Positions 24,517-34,084 are shown, counted from the stretch's first letter. The stretch: DNA of 64,000 bases from CAWUKT01 sp963923035 (GCA_963923035.1 CAWUKT010000030.1:5335-69334); one strand, 5' to 3'. The notes: generated by a model not told the origin, from the sequence alone. A program made the numbers and translations.

Positions 24517-24571
24517 GTAACCATTTGTAACCAACAATAGTAACTTGGAGTAACATTTACCAATCAGTTAC
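24517..24571. promoter_or_regulatory. Cluster of GTAAC/GTTAC half-sites
   Basis: Direct repeat GTAACC-ATTT-GTAACC (24517-24532), then GTAAC-TTGGA-GTAAC (24540-24554) and GTTAC (24567-24571), abutting the ATG of the membrane-protein gene. These share the half-site of the 24462-24477 palindrome and probably form a multi-site operator. Confidence 0.6.
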
Positions 24572-25243
24572 ATGGGGGAAAATAAAAATAGTAAAATTCA
24601 ATTGTGCTTGAGCGCCTTTGGAATCATCATTGGAGCTGTGGGTATTCTCCACGGAATTCCGGAAATCTTAAAGGGTTCCTTGCTGGTGGAAGGTTTTTCC
24701 GTCAAGGCCCTGCCGGAGAACTGGCCCAACCGCGAGCTGTTCACCCTGTTGGATGGTCAGCCCGCCAATTCAATTCTCACGGGCATCCCCTACTCGGTAT
24801 TGGGTATCCTGGCAATTGTGGTCTCAACGGCATTGATCATCCACTCGCTGTTCTTCCTGGAGAAAAAATACGGCCTCCTGGTATTTGGATTGCTGAACAT
24901 CGGAATTGTGCTGTTTGGGGCCGGAACGGGAACCCCGATCCTCATGGGAATTCCGCTGGTCATTTTTTCGCTCATTTCTACGAGATTCAATCGAAAAAAA
25001 GAAAGGAGCCCAGCGGGGAATCGACTCAATTTGCTCCTGTTCCGTATTTTCTTCACCCTACAAATCATCAGCTGGATTCTATTCTTTCCCGGATTTGTCA
25101 TCATCAGCTCCTACGGCAAGATTCCCGAAGCACTCTTCATGTTTGATTTCATGATCATGCCCATCTCCATTTTGGGAGCCCTGATTTTCGGGCTGAGATA
25201 CGACAATACCATTCAACATTCACATCCCATCCAATATGCTTAA
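24572..25243 (+). CDS. Polytopic membrane protein controlled by HxlR
   Basis: The family is not recognised. The 223-residue protein has about six hydrophobic segments (near 10-28, 70-92, 100-118, 120-138, 155-178 and 192-212) and a short extracytoplasmic loop (about 30-68) with LPENWPNRELFTLLDGQP. The next gene overlaps its last 8 bp, so the two are translationally coupled. Divergence from the HxlR gene suggests induction by the signal HxlR senses. Transport or stress function cannot be stated. Confidence 0.8.
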   Translation: MGENKNSKIQLCLSAFGIIIGAVGILHGIPEILKGSLLVEGFSVKALPENWPNRELFTLLDGQPANSILTGIPYSVLGILAIVVSTALIIHSLFFLEKKYGLLVFGLLNIGIVLFGAGTGTPILMGIPLVIFSLISTRFNRKKERSPAGNRLNLLLFRIFFTLQIISWILFFPGFVIISSYGKIPEALFMFDFMIMPISILGALIFGLRYDNTIQHSHPIQYA

Positions 25244-25670
25244 AAACGCACGAATTCCTCTTTGGGTCAATATCTTCACGGGGCTCCTCGTCCTGTTCAT
25301 GGCCGTCCAGGTATATTGGTTTTACTTCAACCATCAATATTTGATTGATGCGGGGATCACCATCCAGGGGGTGCCGGACCTCAACATCATCTATACCACG
25401 ACCGGGAGGTTGGTGGCGATGATCGCGGCAACCATCTTCGTTTTGATGACCCAAAATCCCAATCATTTCCTGGTGGTCCTGCTCCTCAGCATTTTCCGGG
25501 AAGGCCAGGAGACCTTCATCGATCCCCTCTTTCCCTACGCGAATGCCGGACCGGCGGCCGTAGATTGGGGAATGCACATTGCCCTCGTTGCATTGGAAAT
25601 CTGGGCATTTGTGGTCGTCTATCGGAGGCCCAGGAAAGAGAACAGGGCAACAATATCCTCCCAACCTTGA
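25236..25670 (+). CDS. Small membrane protein, second gene of the HxlR-linked operon
   Basis: The 144-residue protein with four predicted transmembrane segments (about 11-30, 53-72, 78-90, 110-130) and a basic tail (YRRPRKENRA). It is of the small four-helix membrane protein type often seen next to HxlR/MarR regulators; no named function is assigned. It overlaps the preceding gene by 8 bp. Confidence 0.8.
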   Translation: MLKNARIPLWVNIFTGLLVLFMAVQVYWFYFNHQYLIDAGITIQGVPDLNIIYTTTGRLVAMIAATIFVLMTQNPNHFLVVLLLSIFREGQETFIDPLFPYANAGPAAVDWGMHIALVALEIWAFVVVYRRPRKENRATISSQP

Positions 25671-25780
25671 TTTTTCCAACTGAATTGTAAATTTAAGTCA
25701 ACCAACCAATCGGGGAATGGCGCCTTTTAATGGTCAGCGTACGGTGAAGCACCTCCCTGATTTCTACAACGCGAAATAAC

Positions 25781-27382
25781 ATGGTAAAAACACTCAAATT
25801 CAGCGATCTCCAGGACCGGGTTCCGGCCCACCATCAAGTGAATGGACTGGACCTCGTGATCATCAAATACGATGACAATGTCTCGGTGCTGTACGGCCGG
25901 TGCTTGCACTGCGGCGCCTTGATGGCGGATGGCCACATTGAAGGGGACAACCTCATTTGTGGGGTTCACGGCTGGGATTACCGCTATGATACCGGAGTTT
26001 CGGAATACAACAACTCGGAGGTGCTCCACAAGTTCCACGCGGAAGTGCAGGATGACTATGTGGTGGTGGACGAGGAAGAAATCAACCGGTTTTTGGAAAA
26101 ACATCCCCAGCCCTTCGACCGGGATGCCTACCTGGGACAATACGCGGATACCCATCCTGAATCCACGGAGCCCTATACCCGGTACATTAAGGAACTGGCC
26201 CAAAATGGGTTGAAAAACTATGGTCACCACGGCCCATCAGAGGCAATGGGAGTCGACCGCAATACCCTGCCCAAATGGGAGGACATCCAATTTCTTCCCG
26301 CTCAGTTGGCGTCCCGGCCCCTATTGGATGAAGATCCCGTGGGAATTTCGGTGATCATCGGCCCCAATGCCCAAAAGCCCCTTCAACTGGACATCCCGGT
26401 TTTCGTCTCCGACATGAGTTTTGGATCGCTCTCGCGGGAAGCCAAGATCTCACTGGCGAAAGGTGCGGACATGACCGGCACCGGCATTTGTAGTGGAGAA
26501 GGCGGGATGTTGCCGGAAGAGCAAGCCAATAATTCGCGGTACTTCTATGAGTTGGCGTCGGGAAAATTTGGATTCTCGTGGGAAAAGGTCAAAAAAGCCC
26601 AGGCTTTCCATTTTAAGGGGGGACAAGGGGCAAAAACCGGTACCGGAGGCCATTTGCCGGGTCACAAAGTCACCGAAGAGATCGCCGAAGTCCGGGGCTT
26701 GAAAGTGGGCGAAACCGCCATTTCACCCGCGGCCTTCCCGGATTTGAAAACGGCCGAGGACTTTAGACGAGTCGCCGAGGAGGTACGGGAAAAAACCGGC
26801 GGAATTCCGGTGGGCTTCAAAATTGCGGCCAGCCACATCGAAGCCGACATCGACTTCGCCCTGAAGGTCGGCGTGGATTATATCATTCTGGACGGACGAG
26901 GCGGCGGAACGGGATCGGCTCCGACCATCCTGCGGAACAATATCAACGTCCCAACGATTCCCGCCCTTGCCCGCGCCCGACGCCACCTCGACAAGGTCGG
27001 CGCCAAAGGCGTCACCCTTATCATCACCGGCGGCCTCAGGGTCGCGGAAGATTTTTCCAAGGCCATGATGCTGGGAGCCGACGCCATCGCGGTCTCCAAT
27101 TCCGCTTTGCAGGCCATCGGATGCCTGGGCATGCGGGCCTGTAGCTCGAACAATTGCCCGGTGGGGATTGCCACCCAGAAAGAGAACCTCCGCCAACGGA
27201 TCATCATCCAACAATCGGCCAAGCAGCTCCACAACTTCTTCCACGCCAGTACTGAGTTGATGAAGGTGGTCGCCCGGTCCTGCGGCCACGACCACGTCTC
27301 CAAGTTCAATTTCAATGACCTGAGCACCATGAGTTTTGAGATGCACCGGTTGACGGGAATTCCATTTGCGGGGATCGGTTGA
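25781..27382 (+). CDS. Rieske-domain / glutamate synthase FMN-domain fusion protein
   Basis: The 533-residue protein has an N-terminal Rieske [2Fe-2S] domain (about 1-100; Cys41-Leu-His43 and Cys60-Gly-Val-His63) joined to the FMN-binding, TIM-barrel domain of glutamate synthase (about 170-510). In the latter, GGQGAKTGTGG, LDGRGGGTGSAP and the [3Fe-4S] motif C448-x5-C454-x4-C459 are all present. The glutaminase domain and the NADPH subunit are absent, so it is not a complete GOGAT. The Rieske centre probably replaces an electron-transfer partner. It stands alone between two regulator-linked operons. The reaction is unknown. Confidence 0.92.
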   Translation: MVKTLKFSDLQDRVPAHHQVNGLDLVIIKYDDNVSVLYGRCLHCGALMADGHIEGDNLICGVHGWDYRYDTGVSEYNNSEVLHKFHAEVQDDYVVVDEEEINRFLEKHPQPFDRDAYLGQYADTHPESTEPYTRYIKELAQNGLKNYGHHGPSEAMGVDRNTLPKWEDIQFLPAQLASRPLLDEDPVGISVIIGPNAQKPLQLDIPVFVSDMSFGSLSREAKISLAKGADMTGTGICSGEGGMLPEEQANNSRYFYELASGKFGFSWEKVKKAQAFHFKGGQGAKTGTGGHLPGHKVTEEIAEVRGLKVGETAISPAAFPDLKTAEDFRRVAEEVREKTGGIPVGFKIAASHIEADIDFALKVGVDYIILDGRGGGTGSAPTILRNNINVPTIPALARARRHLDKVGAKGVTLIITGGLRVAEDFSKAMMLGADAIAVSNSALQAIGCLGMRACSSNNCPVGIATQKENLRQRIIIQQSAKQLHNFFHASTELMKVVARSCGHDHVSKFNFNDLSTMSFEMHRLTGIPFAGIG

Positions 27383-27732
27383 TGAGGTATTTGTAGCAAC
27401 AAAATTTCCAAGAATTAACCACAGAGGTTGAAAGATCAGGCACTTATCTGTGCCTGGTCCATTGGAGATATGGGCACTCGGAAGCCGCCTAAGGATGTCG
27501 CACAATTGTACCTTAGATCTTTCAGGACTATTTCCAATCAGAGAAAAAAGCCCACCCAAGCCTTCCATTGCATCGATTTCAGCATTTGATTTCCCCGACT
27601 TATCCCTCCATCTGCCCTTCGAAACCACTCTCAATTTCTCCATTCACCCTTTTTCCTCCATTTCCCCTCCACCCCTCAGTCCATTTTCCACATTTCTATT
27701 GTTGCATTTACACCTATTTTGTATATTCCATT
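27383..27732. other. Intergenic region with one hairpin and a pyrimidine-rich stretch
   Basis: CAGGCAC (27437-27443) and GTGCCTG (27450-27456) form a perfect 7-bp stem without a T run, a possible weak terminator after the Rieske/GltS gene. Positions 27590-27700 are C+T-rich. No gene is seen. Confidence 0.45.
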
Positions 27733-28161
27733 ATGGCCACTCAACACTCGTTTTCCGATTGCCCCTCTACCCGACTCCACCGCCTCACCCGCCTGGTCGA
27801 CGATACCTACCGCAAGCACCTGCAAGCAGTTGGCATCTCCGAAAGTCAGATGAGCATTCTCCTGACCTTGGCCGACCAAGGATCTCTCCTCCAATCTGAG
27901 CTCGGCAAGGCCCTTCACCTCCAACGTTCCACAGTGACCCGGAACCTCGATCGCCTGGTCAAAAATGGCTACCTGGAAAAGAAAGGGAGCCCGGCCCGAC
28001 CCGAGATCAGCCTGACCCGGCGCGGAAAGAATTACTCCAAAAAGGTGCGGGAGGCCTGGAATGCGGCCATGCAGGACCTCACCCAAGCCCTTGGCTCCTC
28101 CGGTTTTGCCGCTTTGGGGGTATTGGAAAGACGCTTGTTGGAGCCGGGAAAAATGGTGTAA
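27733..28161 (+). CDS. MarR-family transcriptional regulator
   Basis: The 142-residue winged-helix regulator: helix-turn-helix LLQSELGKALHLQRSTVTRNLDRL, then wing EKKGSPARPEISLTRRGK. The ATG at 27733 gives the family's usual length; the frame runs open upstream through a low-complexity Pro/Ser/Phe stretch that is not protein-like. It leads a three-gene unit with a membrane protein (9-bp gap) and a zinc alcohol dehydrogenase (4-bp gap), which it presumably regulates. Confidence 0.9.
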   Translation: MATQHSFSDCPSTRLHRLTRLVDDTYRKHLQAVGISESQMSILLTLADQGSLLQSELGKALHLQRSTVTRNLDRLVKNGYLEKKGSPARPEISLTRRGKNYSKKVREAWNAAMQDLTQALGSSGFAALGVLERRLLEPGKMV

Positions 28162-28170
28162 ATTTGCCGC

Positions 28171-28599
28171 ATGGGCAATGCGTACCTCCTGCGTAAGGGG
28201 AAACAATACTTTCAAGTTCTGGGAGGAGCCATCGTGGCCGCTTCCCTCGCCAATCTGGCCTATGAAATCGTGGCTGGCACCTCGTACGCCCTGTTGGGTG
28301 TCCAGGCCTTTTTCTTCCTGGCCCTACTAGCCCTCGTCGTGCTCCTGAACCAGGGCCACAAACGCAAAGGTCTGTTTTTCTATATGTTACTGGGCATCGG
28401 AGCCTTCGCCTTCTACCAGGCCGGCTCCCGGATGCCCGACATCTCCCGCAACGACATTACCCTCCCTCCCATCCTCACGCTGTGCCTCGGCATCGGATTC
28501 GTCATCAGTGCGATCTACCTGTCGTACAGCCCCGAAATCGACCTTTACCTGAAGTCCCGGCAACAAGAGCGGGACAAACTCATCCAGGAATCCTATTAG
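28171..28599 (+). CDS. Small membrane protein in MarR operon
   Basis: The family is not recognised. The 142-residue protein has four hydrophobic segments (about 16-34, 42-60, 68-84 and 98-118) and a charged C-terminal tail (KSRQQERDKLIQESY). It lies 9 bp after marR and 4 bp before the alcohol dehydrogenase gene, so it is part of that operon. Confidence 0.8.
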   Translation: MGNAYLLRKGKQYFQVLGGAIVAASLANLAYEIVAGTSYALLGVQAFFFLALLALVVLLNQGHKRKGLFFYMLLGIGAFAFYQAGSRMPDISRNDITLPPILTLCLGIGFVISAIYLSYSPEIDLYLKSRQQERDKLIQESY

Positions 28600-28603
28600 C
28601 CCC

Positions 28604-29617
28604 ATGCAAAAAGTTACCGTCCTGGCCTACGCGGCCTCCGAAGCCCGCAGTGGGCTGACTTCGTTTTCCTATACCATCGACCGCCTGGAAGACCACGAGG
28701 TACTTCTGGAAACCAGCCATTGTGGGATTTGCCACAGCGATCTCCACCTGATCGACAACGATTGGCGGAGTTCGCAGTTTCCGTTGGTACCAGGGCACGA
28801 GGTGATTGGGGTGGTGAAGGAAAAAGGCCGGGCGGTCCACCGGCTCAATATTGGGGATGTGGTCGGAGTGGGCTGGCAAGCGGGGGCCTGTTTGGAATGC
28901 GATGAATGCGTGAGTGGCCAGGAAAACCTCTGTCGGGACAGTGTGGCGACGGCCGTCGGCCGTCACGGGGGCTTCGGCGACCACCTTGCAGTGGACAGCC
29001 GATTTGCCTTCAAGATTCCGGACGGGATGGACCGCGCGGGGGCAGCCCCCCTGCTCTGCGGAGGCATCACCGTGTATTCCCCGCTCCGCCGCTACGATGT
29101 GCGCCCCTGGCACAAGGTCGGCGTCGTCGGAATCGGAGGCCTCGGTCACCTGGGCCTGCAATTTGCGCGGGCCTTTGGCTGTGAAGTCACGGCCTTTTCC
29201 TCGACCTCGGCCAAGGAAGCCCAGGCCAAAGACCTGGGGGCCCACCACTTTGTGGCCACCCGGGAAGAGCGCTGGGACCGCAAAGTGCGTGGTTCGCTGG
29301 ACTTCATTCTGGTAACCGCAACTGCCGACCTCGATTGGAAACCTTATGTCCGGGCCCTCCGGCCCAATGGACGACTCTGCTTCGTGACAGGTGCCGCTTC
29401 AAGTATCGATGTACCAATCAGCCACGTGCTGGGCGGGCAAAAGAGCATTAGCGGAAGTGTGATTGGAGGCCGCGCTTTGATGCGGGAAATGCTGGCCCTC
29501 GCGGCGCGGCAGGGCGTCACGGCCCAGACCGAGGTCATGCCCATGACCGAAGTCAACGCGGCTTTGGACCGGGTTCGGAATAACCAGGCCCGGTACCGGG
29601 TGGTTCTGGAAGTCTAA
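28604..29617 (+). CDS. Zinc-dependent alcohol dehydrogenase, cinnamyl-alcohol/YahK type
   Basis: NADP(H)-preferring medium-chain dehydrogenase that interconverts aldehydes and alcohols. The 337-residue protein has catalytic zinc ligands in HCGICHSDLH and PGHEVIGVV, a structural zinc site with four Cys in GACLECDECVSGQENLC, and a Rossmann motif VGIGGLGHLG. It is the last gene of the MarR-linked unit, which suggests a role in clearing a toxic aldehyde sensed by the regulator. The substrate is not determined. Confidence 0.95.
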   Translation: MQKVTVLAYAASEARSGLTSFSYTIDRLEDHEVLLETSHCGICHSDLHLIDNDWRSSQFPLVPGHEVIGVVKEKGRAVHRLNIGDVVGVGWQAGACLECDECVSGQENLCRDSVATAVGRHGGFGDHLAVDSRFAFKIPDGMDRAGAAPLLCGGITVYSPLRRYDVRPWHKVGVVGIGGLGHLGLQFARAFGCEVTAFSSTSAKEAQAKDLGAHHFVATREERWDRKVRGSLDFILVTATADLDWKPYVRALRPNGRLCFVTGAASSIDVPISHVLGGQKSISGSVIGGRALMREMLALAARQGVTAQTEVMPMTEVNAALDRVRNNQARYRVVLEV

Positions 29618-29634
29618 AACCGATAAAAATAAAA

Positions 29635-29660
29635 TCCCCACCTCCCGAAGAAGGCGGGGA
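29635..29660 (-). terminator. Terminator of M43 protease gene
   Basis: TCCCC (29635-29639) / GGGGA (29656-29660), with additional inner pairs. On the minus strand it is followed by an A/T-rich run with many T residues. It lies 20 bp past the stop of the metalloprotease. Confidence 0.7.
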
Positions 29661-29679
29661 TCTATTAATCCATCTAAGA

Positions 29680-31137
29680 TTAATTGTTTTTGGTAATGCG
29701 GCGGGCCAACATGGTTTCGCCGTTGACAAGGCGCAGCATATAGCTTCCTTGAGCGAGGGCATTCAGATCGAGCGCGATGCTGTTTCCGCCCCGCACAACA
29801 TTGATGTTTTGCTGGAAGACCACCCGGCCCATCAGGTCAACCAATACGACCTGGGCCGTGCTTTCGTTCATGCTGTTGAACTGGATGTTGAGCAGGTTTT
29901 GGGTGGGGTTCGGGAAAACGATGAGGTCAGCAATCGGGGAATTGGCGACGACACGACGGGGTTTGCCGCCACCATTACCATTTCCGTTTCCATTGCCATT
30001 TCCGCCTCCGCCGCCACCGCCGCCGGAACCACCACCGCCATCGTTGCAAGTGATGCCCTGATCGGTGCATGCAGTGGAGGAAGCAAGGAGGACGCGACGC
30101 GGACTGTTGGCCATGACGGCCTTCATCCGGGCCTTCTGATCGTCGGTAAACAGTTCCATGCAAGCGTCATCGGTATAGTCCATGAAGTTCTCGACCTGGT
30201 CGGTAGAACCGCACTTGACGACGTTGGGGCAGCCATAGTTCGGGCTGTCGGAGGCAGGGGTATCGCCGCAGAAGTCATCTACGGTGCAGCCACCATCGCC
30301 CCAGATGTGGCGCAGGCCAAGCCAGTGGCCAATTTCATGGCTGAGCGTACGGCCATTGTCGTAGGCCGTGCTGCTCGCGACCGGGCTGGGCTGGCTGAGC
30401 GAGCCCACCGTCCGATGGTCGACAACGACACCATCGGTATTGGCAGCGCCACCGGAGGTGTTGAGGCCGGGCAGGCCGGAGTTGTCGGGGAACTGGGCGT
30501 ACCCCAGCAGGCCACAATTCAGGGGCATGACCCAGATATTGCAGTAGCGGTCGGGATCCCAGCTGGTAGCGGGCTTGATGCCGCCTTCGATGTCATTGAG
30601 GTTGATGTTGAACCCGCGGCAGCGGCCATAGGGGGGATTTCCAAAGCCCGCGGCTCCACCGTCGATGCGGTCGATGCCAGGCTCAGGCATGTCACAGCCA
30701 TCGGGGGTAATCGTAGCCATGCAAAATTGGATTTCGGTGTTGGTCGCCTGACCAGAGCCCTGGCCGGCGTAGTCGGCATTGAGCTGGTTGAGCTGCGCAT
30801 TGATGACGCTGGCAGACAGGTTCGCACCTGAACCTACGTTCTCACCGCCGTGGATGACGTGGAAAACCACCGGGATCGTCTGAACCGCTTCGATCTTTCC
30901 AGAGGAGACTTGGGCCTTGTAGGTTTCTACCAGGGGCGCCAACCAATTTTCAAAGTCCATCAGACTTCCCATTTCGGGATTGGCAGCCCGCATCTCGTGT
31001 TCATGTTCGGCCGAATAGCAACGGCGTACATCAATGGGACCGTCTTGAGTGGCTGAATTGATTGTGCTTGATTGTTGAGCAATAGCGCTTGTGCTCCACC
31101 CCAATGCGAGGCAAAGCATCCATAAATAGTGCTTCAT
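29680..31137 (-). CDS. Type IX-secreted M43-family zinc metalloprotease
   Basis: A secreted metzincin of the pappalysin/cytophagalysin group. The 485-residue protein has a signal peptide (1-21), a short propeptide, and a catalytic domain (about 85-350) with HEIGHWLGLRH at 267-277. A Gly/Asn repeat linker lies near 370-395 (GGGGG then GNGNGNGN). A type A Por sorting domain (about 410-485, VFPNPTQNLLNIQF to ARRITKNN) directs type IX secretion. It is monocistronic. Substrates are unknown; nutrition or biofilm turnover is the usual assumption for such enzymes. Confidence 0.95.
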   Translation of the reverse strand: MKHYLWMLCLALGWSTSAIAQQSSTINSATQDGPIDVRRCYSAEHEHEMRAANPEMGSLMDFENWLAPLVETYKAQVSSGKIEAVQTIPVVFHVIHGGENVGSGANLSASVINAQLNQLNADYAGQGSGQATNTEIQFCMATITPDGCDMPEPGIDRIDGGAAGFGNPPYGRCRGFNINLNDIEGGIKPATSWDPDRYCNIWVMPLNCGLLGYAQFPDNSGLPGLNTSGGAANTDGVVVDHRTVGSLSQPSPVASSTAYDNGRTLSHEIGHWLGLRHIWGDGGCTVDDFCGDTPASDSPNYGCPNVVKCGSTDQVENFMDYTDDACMELFTDDQKARMKAVMANSPRRVLLASSTACTDQGITCNDGGGGSGGGGGGGGNGNGNGNGNGGGKPRRVVANSPIADLIVFPNPTQNLLNIQFNSMNESTAQVVLVDLMGRVVFQQNINVVRGGNSIALDLNALAQGSYMLRLVNGETMLARRITKNN

Positions 31138-31774
31138 TTTACAAAGTTTAAATGTGTGTTTTAACTGCTTTTACAAAGTCTTGGCTCAATATCTTCATTC
31201 GCTTTATCCTCAACAATCAATATCCCGGCAAATCCTTACTTCCTGTCAGGGGATCAATCTTTCGTCCCGTCAGTTCCCATACCCAAAAAACTGGAGTTTA
31301 AACATAGGTCTTGGTTCTAATAACGTGGAAACAGGCACCAAACCTTACAACAGGAATGCCTCCAATTTCAAACTTTGTGGCAAGAAAAGTTATACAAAAC
31401 AGGTTGCCCCGCTCAACGAGCGGGGCAAGATCCTTTTTTACAACAAATTATTCGGAATCACTTATTCCCATATTGAAAGCCCTGAGATATACCATCGTCA
31501 AGGTCAAGCACTATTTACCTATTCCAGTTCAATGCTGGTGATGGGTTAATGGTAGCTTTTAGTACTTAAATATTCGTTTCTGCCGGATAGATATTTAACA
31601 ATCTCAAGTACGTAAAAATACCATCTTGATTCAATGTGAAAGTAGGTTTTGATCTTGCAATCCTAAATCAATTCGCCAACCCAAGCAGCCGCCTAATGGA
31701 TGCTATTTTGTCCTTTTTTTGTTGACCAAGCATAAACAGAATTGCAGTTTCGGAAACTTTCTTACACAAGTCCC
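31138..31774. other. Long intergenic region with orphan terminator-like hairpin
   Basis: 637 bp with no credible gene. It holds the promoter region of the M43 protease (minus) and the trailer of the VWA gene (minus). See the hairpin at 31404-31428. Confidence 0.5.
31404..31439 (+). terminator. Strong terminator-like hairpin without an obvious gene
   Basis: TTGCCCCGCTC (31404-31414), loop AAC, GAGCGGGGCAA (31418-31428), then GATCC and six T residues (plus strand). It would end a plus-strand transcript starting somewhere in 31150-31400, or serve weakly in the minus direction for the VWA gene. Confidence 0.65.
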
Positions 31775-34084
31775 CTAGCCCGCCTTCAATTGTTGTTCCA
31801 ACACATCCAAATAATCCTCCAATGCGACCTTCAATGTCGACAGGTCTTCATCGGTCGTGGCAGGGAACAATTCCTTCAGTTGGTCCATACCGTCCTGCAC
31901 GGCATCCCGCGCTCCGCCAATATCTCCCCGGTGGAACCGGTCGCCCATGACCTTCATCGATTGGTTCATGACCGCCACCGCATACATTTTCCGTTCATTC
32001 TCCTCCATCACCAATTCCGCCTGCCCTACCTGGTCCGTCCATTCTAATTTTGCTTCCACCACCTGTTCCACCAGTTCATTCCTTTTCAAATCCCGGTACC
32101 GCAGCTTGATGACGACCGGCCGCTCATACATTTCCGGCGTCGGGTTTTGGACCCGGAACCGCAAAAAAGCCAGTTGATCGGTTCCGGCCGCCAATTGTTT
32201 CAGTTTCAATTTGAGGCGACGGCCCTTCTTTTCCTGGACCTCGTAACCATACAACTGCTTGTATTCCAGGCCCTCGGGATAGGTGATTTCCATTTCGACA
32301 TTGCGGGCGACAGGAAACAAGACCCGGGACAATTCATCCATAAAGGCAGATTGCAGGTCCGCCGCATCGCCCACGTGTTGCAGGTGGCCGCCTCCCTGGG
32401 AAGCCAACAATTGGAGGAGGGCAAAATTATAGTCCTCGCCCACCCCCACGGTCGAACAATCAATTCCCTTGGCGGTATAGGGTTTCTGCGCTTCCACAAT
32501 CTCTTTGGGGGGCGTCACGCCATAGCCATCCGACAGCAGGATCACCCGGTTGACGGCATTCCGGCTGAAGTGTCGGGCCACTTCCTTGTAGCCCGCCATC
32601 AGGCCCTTGTAAATATTGGTTCCTCCGCCCGCTTCCAGGGTTTGGATCACCCGGATGCAATGCTCCAAATCCAGCTTCTGGCTGGGGATGGGAACCTCTT
32701 CGAAGTCTTCAAAGGTGACCAGCGAGACCCGGTCTTCAGGCCGCAACTGTCCCAGGAAGGCTTCCAGCGACGTTTTCAGGTTGCCGATGCGCTCGTGGCC
32801 CGCCATGGAACCGCTCTTGTCGATGACGAAGGACAGGTTGAGGGGCGGGGCATGGGCAATGTCACCGCGTTCCGCGGTGGTCACGGCCAGTCGGAGGACA
32901 GCTTCCTTGGAATTGGGATTCAGAACGCCGGTGAACTCGGCCAGGGTCCGTACCATGTCGGCACCTTTGGGCCGTGCGTAGCTCCGCTCGAGGAAGCGCT
33001 GGAATTCGGTGACGATCAGTTCTTCGGGCTTGGGGATATACTGCTCGGGGAACTGGTATTTGGCTTTGGGGCGGTACAGCACCGATTTGTGGCTGTACCC
33101 AATGCCCCGGCGACGCCGGAAATCCAGGACATCCAGATCGGGTTCAAACCGGCCATGGATCATGTACTGCTTGCCTTTCGGGATGAGGAAACGGACCTCG
33201 CCGTTGACATTGGTCCGGCTGCGGTACCATTTTTTCTCCCCCATCACCTCCAAAAAGACGGGCTCATTCCGCCAGGTGCCATTAGAACCACCCCGGAGGA
33301 TGACCGTGGCCAATACGCGGCCAGAGGTTCCTTTTTGCCCGTCAGGGAGCTCCTGAACAATGGTATCGCGGACCATTTTTTCCTTGATGATGGTAGGTTC
33401 GTAGACCATGCGCGTGCGGGTCCGGTAACGCGGCACATCAGGCAGGTCCACATACTTGAAGCTCTCGATCCCGTCGATGTCAATCTCGTATTCCTGGCCC
33501 CGGGGCACCTTGAACCAGGCCTGGCCGGCCGTATTGGTTTTGCCGACAAAGGTCTTGCGGAGGGCGTAGCAGGTCAATTCCACCGGGTAATTGCCCAGCG
33601 GAGCCTTGTTCGGACGGTTGATTTTCAGTTGGACGACGCCCTTTTGTTCATCGGGTCGGGCCTCGATCCGCGTATTCAGGGAGACTGTTTGCAGGTTCAA
33701 TTGGCTCCGGTCCACCGGGGGCCGGGTCTCCCGCAAAAACCGGTCGTGGTGGTAGGTGATCGTCCGGCTCATCGTATAGGATTTCCCCGGCGGCACCTCA
33801 AATTGCCAGTAGAAATAATCCCTGACCTTCCCCACATTGATCTGCCAATACCGGCCTGAATTGAACAAATGAACCAATTTGCCCTCCTCATCCGTGGCGA
33901 GACTGACCTTTTCCCGGGTCTTGGTTTCCACAAATTCGACCTCCTCCCCTTTCATGGGTTGCCCCTGGTTGTTTAGGAGCGTGAGGGTCAGTTCCACCTT
34001 GCCCGGGGCCGGAGTTTGGGCGCTTAGAGCAACAGGAATCCATAGGGTCATCAGGACCAACAGGGTTTGGACAATGGGTTTCAT
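31775..34084 (-). CDS. Exported VWA-domain protein
   Basis: The 769-residue protein has a signal peptide (1-22, ending ALSAQ), several N-terminal beta-rich repeats (about 25-360; similar phrases such as RGQEYEIDIDG and KGKQYMIHGRF recur), and a von Willebrand factor A domain (about 410-600) with MIDAS motif FVIDKSGSMAG. A helical C-terminus follows (METs QSMKVMGDRFHRGD). VWA proteins bind protein ligands through a metal ion; no enzyme motif is visible. Likely periplasmic or surface-located, without a Por sorting domain. Confidence 0.85.
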   Translation of the reverse strand: MKPIVQTLLVLMTLWIPVALSAQTPAPGKVELTLTLLNNQGQPMKGEEVEFVETKTREKVSLATDEEGKLVHLFNSGRYWQINVGKVRDYFYWQFEVPPGKSYTMSRTITYHHDRFLRETRPPVDRSQLNLQTVSLNTRIEARPDEQKGVVQLKINRPNKAPLGNYPVELTCYALRKTFVGKTNTAGQAWFKVPRGQEYEIDIDGIESFKYVDLPDVPRYRTRTRMVYEPTIIKEKMVRDTIVQELPDGQKGTSGRVLATVILRGGSNGTWRNEPVFLEVMGEKKWYRSRTNVNGEVRFLIPKGKQYMIHGRFEPDLDVLDFRRRRGIGYSHKSVLYRPKAKYQFPEQYIPKPEELIVTEFQRFLERSYARPKGADMVRTLAEFTGVLNPNSKEAVLRLAVTTAERGDIAHAPPLNLSFVIDKSGSMAGHERIGNLKTSLEAFLGQLRPEDRVSLVTFEDFEEVPIPSQKLDLEHCIRVIQTLEAGGGTNIYKGLMAGYKEVARHFSRNAVNRVILLSDGYGVTPPKEIVEAQKPYTAKGIDCSTVGVGEDYNFALLQLLASQGGGHLQHVGDAADLQSAFMDELSRVLFPVARNVEMEITYPEGLEYKQLYGYEVQEKKGRRLKLKLKQLAAGTDQLAFLRFRVQNPTPEMYERPVVIKLRYRDLKRNELVEQVVEAKLEWTDQVGQAELVMEENERKMYAVAVMNQSMKVMGDRFHRGDIGGARDAVQDGMDQLKELFPATTDEDLSTLKVALEDYLDVLEQQLKAG

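Noticed and set aside
31154..31549. Possible 131-residue gene on the plus strand
   Set aside because: Composition is not protein-like and the frame runs through the terminator hairpin at 31404-31428.
32147..33859. Open frame of 570 codons on the plus strand opposite the VWA gene
   Set aside because: Antisense to the VWA coding sequence; no protein-like features.
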